Below are positions 39,352-43,166 of a DNA stretch of 43,166 bases, one piece after another. Position numbers and translations under genes: made by a program. Below the pieces are notes generated by a model. That model did no database searches, was not told the DNA's origin, and saw only the letters and a program-made list of their open reading frames with translations. Each line of letters opens with the position of its first letter. The first letter of the stretch is position 1. Origin of the DNA: an uncultured Verrucomicrobia subdivision 3 bacterium (lineage in GTDB: Bacteria > Verrucomicrobiota > Verrucomicrobiia > Limisphaerales > UBA11358); the NCBI GenBank assembly GCA_903922735.1, contig CAIXUZ010000024.1:1-43166 (forward strand), written 5' to 3'.

Positions 39352-39849
39352 ATGAGCGCCAAGAATTCACCGGTGATGATGGATGTCATTTTTAAGATTC
39401 AAGCGCGGATCGAGCAGACCCAAATCCGGGGTGCCGCCCAGGATTTTTCCACGGATACCAAACTTGCCTGGCTGGTCGGGCGCGTGGGCAACATCGCCCA
39501 GACCACGCGCCGTAAAGATGCCGTGCTGGATGTGACCTGCTGCGCGTTTACCTGGCTGGAATCGCTGCACCTGTCTGACATGGACATCTTGCAGCGCGTG
39601 GCCGACGAACGCGCCCGGCAGCGCGAATTGTTCACCGCCGGCAAGCACAACTTCCGCGTGGATTCACCGGTGGTGGATTGGACGCGCAAGTTGCGCGTGC
39701 TGACGGAGGAAGTCGGCGAAGTGGCGCAGGCGATTGATCAGCTGGAAACCAGCCCGCGCAGCAAAATCTTGAAGCGCTACTTCCTAACCGAACTGATCCA
39801 GGTCGCCGCCGTCGGCGTGGCATGGCTGGAATCAATGGAGGGGAAATGA
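39352..39849 (+). CDS. Duplicated MazG-like protein, N-terminal copy degenerate
   Basis: A 165-residue protein of two similar halves. Residues 37-72 (KLAWLVGRVGNIAQ ... FTWLESL) match residues 113-163 (KLRVLTEEVGEVAQ ... VAWLESM). The second half has EExxE at 119-123 (EEVGE) and Glu147 in TELIQVAA, consistent with the metal-binding motifs of MazG-type all-alpha NTP pyrophosphohydrolases. The first half has GRVGN where EEVGE would be, so it cannot bind metal there. It may hydrolyse non-canonical NTPs or act as a dimer built into one chain. Its ATG follows the ATPase stop by three bases. Confidence 0.6.
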   Translation: MSAKNSPVMMDVIFKIQARIEQTQIRGAAQDFSTDTKLAWLVGRVGNIAQTTRRKDAVLDVTCCAFTWLESLHLSDMDILQRVADERARQRELFTAGKHNFRVDSPVVDWTRKLRVLTEEVGEVAQAIDQLETSPRSKILKRYFLTELIQVAAVGVAWLESMEGK

Positions 39850-40100
39850 GAGCGCCGCTGCCAACTCCCAAAGGACTGTTCGCCGAGGTTGCCACCGGCA
39901 AACGGGTGCTCGCCTATTTTTTGAAGCATAACCCAGACGCCGGCGAGACCGAGGCGGATGACTGTTACATCACCATCTCGGAGAAGCTGGACTGCGGCAA
40001 GAAGGGCTCCGGTGAATCCGGCCTCTACCCGGTGGCAGATTTCAAAAAGGAATTCCGATTTTTAGAACCGCCCAAACCCATGGGCGCGTTCGGAAAGTAA
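39846..40100 (+). CDS. Hypothetical early protein
   Basis: An 84-residue protein, started at ATG 39846 overlapping the upstream stop. Asp/Glu-rich middle (NPDAGETEADDCYITISEKLDC). No family recognised. Overlap puts it in the early operon. Confidence 0.45.
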   Translation: MRAPLPTPKGLFAEVATGKRVLAYFLKHNPDAGETEADDCYITISEKLDCGKKGSGESGLYPVADFKKEFRFLEPPKPMGAFGK

Positions 40101-40139
40101 CCATGATCCCGACCACCACCACCAAGGAGGGCAAATAAT

Positions 40140-40421
40140 ATGGCAAAAACCAATCTCTGCTGTGTCTGTGGGAAAAACATTGTCTGTGAATGCAGCTGGT
40201 ATCCGCGATGCAATGAAGATGTTTGCAAGGCGGTTTATCACATCTGTTTCTGCGGCGCGGCGGACGGCATCACCACCGCCAAAAATTCCAGCCTGGAGGA
40301 TTTGAACTCCGCCTTCGCTTACCTGGGAAAACATCCGAAGCATCAAAAGACTCTGAAGCTGGCCATCGCTCGCGAAATTGCCAAACGGCTGAAGTCTGAA
40401 AAATCCGGAGGTGCCAAGTGA
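40140..40421 (+). CDS. Cys-rich zinc-binding-like protein
   Basis: A 93-residue protein with eight cysteines in its first 47 residues (CCVCGKNIVCECSWYPRCNEDVCKAVYHICFCG), grouped in the way of a zinc ribbon or double zinc knuckle, then a helical tail (LEDLNSAFAYLGKHPKHQ). It may bind zinc and another protein. Its end (GTGA) overlaps the start of the next gene. Confidence 0.5.
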   Translation: MAKTNLCCVCGKNIVCECSWYPRCNEDVCKAVYHICFCGAADGITTAKNSSLEDLNSAFAYLGKHPKHQKTLKLAIAREIAKRLKSEKSGGAK

Positions 40422-40720
40422 TCAGAATCCATGTGCCCGGCGTGAACATGAAGGTTCACAATCACGCGAATTACTTCGAGGTTTTGCTGCTGATCGTGGC
40501 GGAGGAAAAGCGCGGCCTCGGTCTCGGTACCGGCGCGATCCGCTGCCTGCAACAATTCGGCCGCGCGATCCGGCTGACGGCCATTCCGCACATTTACAAA
40601 AAAGCCGCGCTGCATCGCTTCTACCAGCGGCTCGGGTTTCGTCCCATTGGCAAAGACACGATCGGCAACACGAAATTTGAGTGGCTGCCCAAACCGTCAA
40701 TCGCAACCCGCAACTCCTGA
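40418..40720 (+). CDS. Small GNAT acetyltransferase-like protein
   Basis: A 100-residue protein starting at GTG. It has the acetyl-CoA-binding signature EEKRGLGLGTGAIRCLQQF (R-G-x-G-x-G), a preceding strand (YFEVLLLIVA) and the C-terminal FYQRLGFRPIGKD. The usual N-terminal strand and helix of the fold are missing, so it is shorter than typical GNATs (140-180 residues). It may be a truncated or minimal enzyme. The substrate is unknown. An anti-host or protein-modifying role is possible. Confidence 0.6.
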   Translation: MIRIHVPGVNMKVHNHANYFEVLLLIVAEEKRGLGLGTGAIRCLQQFGRAIRLTAIPHIYKKAALHRFYQRLGFRPIGKDTIGNTKFEWLPKPSIATRNS

Positions 40721-40725
40721 ATCCT

Positions 40726-40929
40726 ATGACCCCTGTCATCCGCCATCTGCCGATCGCGTCGCTGCGCGATCTGGATCACGTCAACATGACGCCGGCCGAA
40801 GTCACCGCATGGCTGGACGCGCGCAACCGCGCGCTCTGGCTCAAGCGCATGGACTACGTCGTGAACTTCGCGCTCGGCTTCGTGGCCGTCCTGTCCGCCG
40901 TCACCCTGTACCAGTTTTTAACCCGCTAA
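40726..40929 (+). CDS. Small membrane protein
   Basis: A 67-residue protein with a transmembrane helix at about residues 46-64 (FALGFVAVLSAVTLYQFL) near the C-terminus, and a helical cytoplasmic start (AEVTAWLDARNRALWLKRMD). No family recognised. A C-tail-anchored topology is likely. Confidence 0.5.
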   Translation: MTPVIRHLPIASLRDLDHVNMTPAEVTAWLDARNRALWLKRMDYVVNFALGFVAVLSAVTLYQFLTR

Positions 40930-40950
40930 CCCTCAACCAAACAAAACAAC

Positions 40951-41082
40951 ATGAACGCTACCGGAAAAAGAATGCGTAGAAAGAGCGGCCAGAACCGCCA
41001 CGAAATCCATCACGCCAACCACGCCCACAAATCACCGGCCAAAATCAGCCGCATGGGCTGGACCCGGCACAAGCTCGTTTAA
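40951..41082 (+). CDS. Very small basic protein (43 residues)
   Basis: A 43-residue Arg/His/Lys-rich protein (TGKRMRRKSGQNRHEIHHANHAHKS, then ISRMGWTRHKLV). It could bind nucleic acid. There is only its place in the operon and its composition to support it, but the flanking genes do not overlap it. Confidence 0.4.
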   Translation: MNATGKRMRRKSGQNRHEIHHANHAHKSPAKISRMGWTRHKLV

Positions 41083-41111
41083 CCAACATCAACCCATCAA
41101 TCAAAACGAAT

Positions 41112-41687
41112 ATGATCAGCACCACTGAAAACACGGCCGGTTCCAAAAGCCGCGCCATCACTGAACTCGAACCACTCTGCGCCGCTTACGATGGCGAGTG
41201 CGTGAAGCTGGAGGAACAAATCTCGTCGCTCGAAGCCGATCTGGAAGCCGTCAAGGCCAAGCATCTGCGCGGTCTGAAAAAGCAGGCGGCAATTGTCGCG
41301 GCCCGCGAGGCCGAGCTGCACAGCGCCGTGGAAGGCTCGCCGGAACTGTTCGTCAAGCCGCGCACGTTCATCTTGCACGGCTGCAAGGTCGGGTTCAGCA
41401 CCAGCACCGGCAGCGTGGACTTCGAGGATGAAGCCTATGTCATCAAACAGGTCGGGAAACACTTCAAGGCCCGCTTCGACGAGCTGGTGAAGACGGAATA
41501 CACGCCGCGCAAGGATGCCCTCCGCACGCTCACGGCTCTGGAGCTGGCGAAGCTCGGTTGCCGCATTGACGGCGCGGGCGACGTGGTCCTGGTCAAGCGC
41601 GTGGCCGGCGACGTGGAAAAACTGATCAACAAGCTTATCGAAAAACTCGTGAGCGCGATGGTCGAGGAAGGCGAGGTGCAATCGTGA
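41112..41687 (+). CDS. Gam-like host-nuclease inhibitor candidate
   Basis: A 191-residue protein with a long coiled coil at residues about 30-75 (CVKLEEQISSLEADLEAVKAKHLRGLKKQ) and a conserved segment PRTFILHGCKVGFSTSTGSVDFEDEAYVI, followed by a helical and strand region ending LVKRVAGDVEKLINKL. The layout matches Mu Gam-type proteins that bind double-stranded DNA ends and block exonucleases. In Mu the gene lies downstream of A and B, as here. Assignment is from layout rather than alignment. Confidence 0.5.
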   Translation: MISTTENTAGSKSRAITELEPLCAAYDGECVKLEEQISSLEADLEAVKAKHLRGLKKQAAIVAAREAELHSAVEGSPELFVKPRTFILHGCKVGFSTSTGSVDFEDEAYVIKQVGKHFKARFDELVKTEYTPRKDALRTLTALELAKLGCRIDGAGDVVLVKRVAGDVEKLINKLIEKLVSAMVEEGEVQS

Positions 41688-41869
41688 GTGCTCAAAAAGT
41701 CATCATCACGCTGACGGATAAAGGTGACGGCAAGATTGGTTTCAACCTGGCTTTTGATCCGCATCTTAACCCTGATAAAAAGTCTACACCAGCAGTGTTG
41801 TTGGCGTTGGATATGGTCCAATTCGTTTCACAAAAAAACCTGGTAAGCAAAGTGAAGGAGAACTCATGA
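41684..41869 (+). CDS. Hypothetical early protein
   Basis: A 61-residue protein starting at GTG in the overlap GTGA with the Gam-like gene. Beta-rich start (SAQKVIITLTDKGDGKIGFNLAF). Its ATG-ending overlap with the next gene (ATGA) supports it as real. No family recognised. Confidence 0.45.
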   Translation: MSAQKVIITLTDKGDGKIGFNLAFDPHLNPDKKSTPAVLLALDMVQFVSQKNLVSKVKENS

Positions 41870-42360
41870 GCAAACTCATTTTACGCAGCGGGGCGGAACT
41901 CATCGCGCAAGAACGGCAGCGGCAAATATCGAAAGAAGGCTGGACACCGGAGCATGACGACACTCATCGCCGAGGTGAGTTGGCCTATGCCGCCCAAGGA
42001 TATGCGCTGCTTGGTGCTGCTCAATCTGGCGCGCATCTGGAATGTGATCCCATCGAAATGGAACAGCCTCCATTTTGGCCGTGGGAAATCAAGTCGTGGA
42101 AGCCGTCCAAAGATAAAATTCGCAACCTGGTCAAAGCGGGCGGGCTCATCGCCGCCGAGATCGACCGCCTGCAGCGCGCGAAGGCCAAAGAAAAATATCC
42201 GCCGCGACCCGTTTTGATTCCTCATGTTGATGCCAACGGAACATTCTACTGCCAATGTGGAGCAAAGCATGATCGCGGCCCAGTAAATGGGAGCAATTCT
42301 TATCGCTGTCTGGCTTGTGGCATCACTCGTAAAATCGAATCGAAAGAGGTGCAATCGTGA
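41866..42360 (+). CDS. Phage protein with ERQRQ...EGWTPEHDD domain and zinc ribbon
   Basis: A 164-residue protein. Residues about 14-45 (AQERQRQISKEGWTPEHDDTHRRGELAYAA) and 65-104 (PPFWPWEIKSWKPSKDKIRNLVKAGGLIAAEIDRL) form an all-alpha domain common in phages, with conserved His-Asp-Asp and a late AEIDR. Residues about 127-152 hold a zinc ribbon (CQCGAK, then CLACG). The family is not assigned by me. It might hydrolyse nucleotides or bind nucleic acid. It overlaps both neighbours. Confidence 0.5.
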   Translation: MSKLILRSGAELIAQERQRQISKEGWTPEHDDTHRRGELAYAAQGYALLGAAQSGAHLECDPIEMEQPPFWPWEIKSWKPSKDKIRNLVKAGGLIAAEIDRLQRAKAKEKYPPRPVLIPHVDANGTFYCQCGAKHDRGPVNGSNSYRCLACGITRKIESKEVQS

Positions 42361-42650
42361 TTGCCCAAACTCCATCCGAAATCAATGCTGAAATCAATGC
42401 GCTCGAAGCCTGTAAAAGCTACGTCCCGAGGTTTAGTTTTTTCGGTGACGACAATCACAAGGGCATTGATCTGCAAATAGAAGCGCTGCGTGGTGAGATC
42501 GACGTTACCGCCGATGAATGGAACGATTTTTCCACCGATGAACAAACCTTAATCCTGGATGCGATGAACTGGCAAGAGGGCGGGGTGGATGAATCGCCAT
42601 CATCTGGTTGGAATTACTTGAAGCCAAAAGCCGCAAAAAGTGGCGCATAA
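42357..42650 (+). CDS. Hypothetical early protein
   Basis: A 97-residue protein starting at GTG in an overlap with the preceding gene. It is acidic, with a helical start (PSEINAEINALEACKSY) and a Trp-containing end. No family recognised. Confidence 0.4.
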   Translation: MIAQTPSEINAEINALEACKSYVPRFSFFGDDNHKGIDLQIEALRGEIDVTADEWNDFSTDEQTLILDAMNWQEGGVDESPSSGWNYLKPKAAKSGA

Positions 42651-42677
42651 ATATTAACCACAACCAACAAACCTATT

Positions 42678-43166
42678 ATGAAATTCGAAATCAAATCATG
42701 GATCACCGGCAAGCTGCTGTTCACGCTGGAAGGCGAGAACTGGAAGGTTGCCTTCATAGCGGCCGTAACGGCCGGCCAGAAATTCGACGAGGCTGATCTG
42801 TCGGAAAAGGATTTTTCTGGCATTGAAGTGAACTGCAAAAACAGCAGCTTCGACAACAGCCGCTTCGACAACAGCCGCTTCGACAACAGCCGCTTCGACA
42901 ACAGCAGCTTCGACAACAGCAGCTTCGACAACAGCCGCTTCGACAACAGCAGCTTCGACAACAGCAGCTTCGACAACAGCCGCTTCGACAACAGCCGCTT
43001 CGACAACAGCAGCTTCGACAACAGCAGCTTCGACAACAGCCGCTTCTACAACAGCCGCTTCGACAACAGCAGCTTCGACAACAGCAGCTTCGACAACAGC
43101 AGCTTCGACAACAGCCGCTTCGACAACAGCAGCTTCGACAACAGCAGCTTCGACAACAGCAGCTTC
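42678..43166 (+). CDS. Pentapeptide-repeat protein (partial, runs off the window)
   Basis: The first 163 residues of a longer protein, in frame to the last base. Residues 1-54 are a folded leader (KFEIKSWITGKLLFTLEGENWKVAFIAAV, then DEADLSEKDFSGIE, where the pentapeptide pattern begins loosely). From residue 55 there are 21 complete NS[S/R]FD units and part of another. In this fold the Phe fills the core and the chain forms a right-handed square beta-helix that can mimic DNA or bind proteins. Its position in the early arm suggests host interaction. The target is unknown. Confidence 0.75.
   Translation, partial: MKFEIKSWITGKLLFTLEGENWKVAFIAAVTAGQKFDEADLSEKDFSGIEVNCKNSSFDNSRFDNSRFDNSRFDNSSFDNSSFDNSRFDNSSFDNSSFDNSRFDNSRFDNSSFDNSSFDNSRFYNSRFDNSSFDNSSFDNSSFDNSRFDNSSFDNSSFDNSSF
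42840..43166 (+). repeat. 15-bp tandem repeat array coding NS(S/R)FD
   Basis: Units AACAGC[A/C]GCTTCGAC repeat without gaps 21 times plus 12 bases, with only a C/A choice at one position and one G-to-T change (Asp to Tyr at 43046-43057). The order of S and R units repeats in four-unit (60-bp) blocks: lines SSRS at 42901-42960 and 43081-43140, and SRRS at 42961-43020 and 43021-43080. Confidence 0.9.

Noticed and set aside
42614..43036. Minus-strand frame coding repeated SKLLLSKRLL
   Set aside because: It is the complement of the pentapeptide repeat array. Repeats of 15 bp without stops open several frames at once, and the product has no natural composition.
42840..43166. Possible CRISPR array
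   Set aside because: The 15-bp units are contiguous without spacers and code pentapeptides in frame with the gene start.

Overview
The window is mostly a Mu-type transposable prophage (about 6.2 kb to beyond the right edge) next to a short stretch of host chromosome. The host part carries a tRNA-Leu(UAA) and two large secreted carbohydrate-active proteins: a right-handed beta-helix protein with an EF-hand/dockerin-like loop, and a heparinase II/III-alginate lyase-like protein. The GC-rich coding style, the polysaccharide-degrading genes, the lipoprotein and outer-membrane-like sequences and the repeat-rich intergenic DNA suggest a Gram-negative environmental bacterium. A Verrucomicrobiota-like host is my best guess, at low confidence, because no taxonomic marker is present.

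The prophage is divergent. Leftward (minus strand, about 31.4 kb down to 6.35 kb) lie the late genes. In transcription order they are: an exported barrel-like protein, small membrane and DUF1353-like proteins, small and large terminase, a DNA adenine methylase, a DUF935/gp29 portal, a protease-scaffold, a decoration-like protein, the major capsid protein, a small exported protein, an intrinsic terminator, connector-type proteins, the tail tube, an exported FN3-LamG protein, the tail assembly chaperones with a -1 frameshift, the tape measure, and a tail-tip block resembling gene-transfer-agent g12 to g15. No contractile sheath or Mu-type baseplate genes are seen, so the virion is probably a siphovirus with a transposable life cycle.

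Rightward (plus strand, 33.35 kb to the window edge) lie the early genes. They are: a 56-residue Ner/Cro-position protein, small unknown proteins, a ParB-like protein, a MuA-like transposase, a MuB-like ATPase, a duplicated MazG-like protein, a Cys-rich protein, a tiny GNAT, a Gam-like protein and a pentapeptide-repeat protein that runs off the window. Between the arms sits a lysogeny switch: a minus-strand HTH repressor facing three copies of a 13-bp operator, one of them inside a good sigma70-like promoter. The right prophage end is not in the window. A candidate left end with 22-bp-phased repeats lies near 6218-6284.

The most interesting signals are: a family of short palindromes with a conserved flanking arm and covarying stems, placed mostly on or next to stop codons and always in the same orientation relative to transcription; the exact geometry of a frameshifted tail chaperone; a compact operator/switch region with an unlisted small regulator; a 15-bp DNA repeat array coding pentapeptides; and a 37-bp hairpin-bearing direct repeat bracketing a one-gene cassette.
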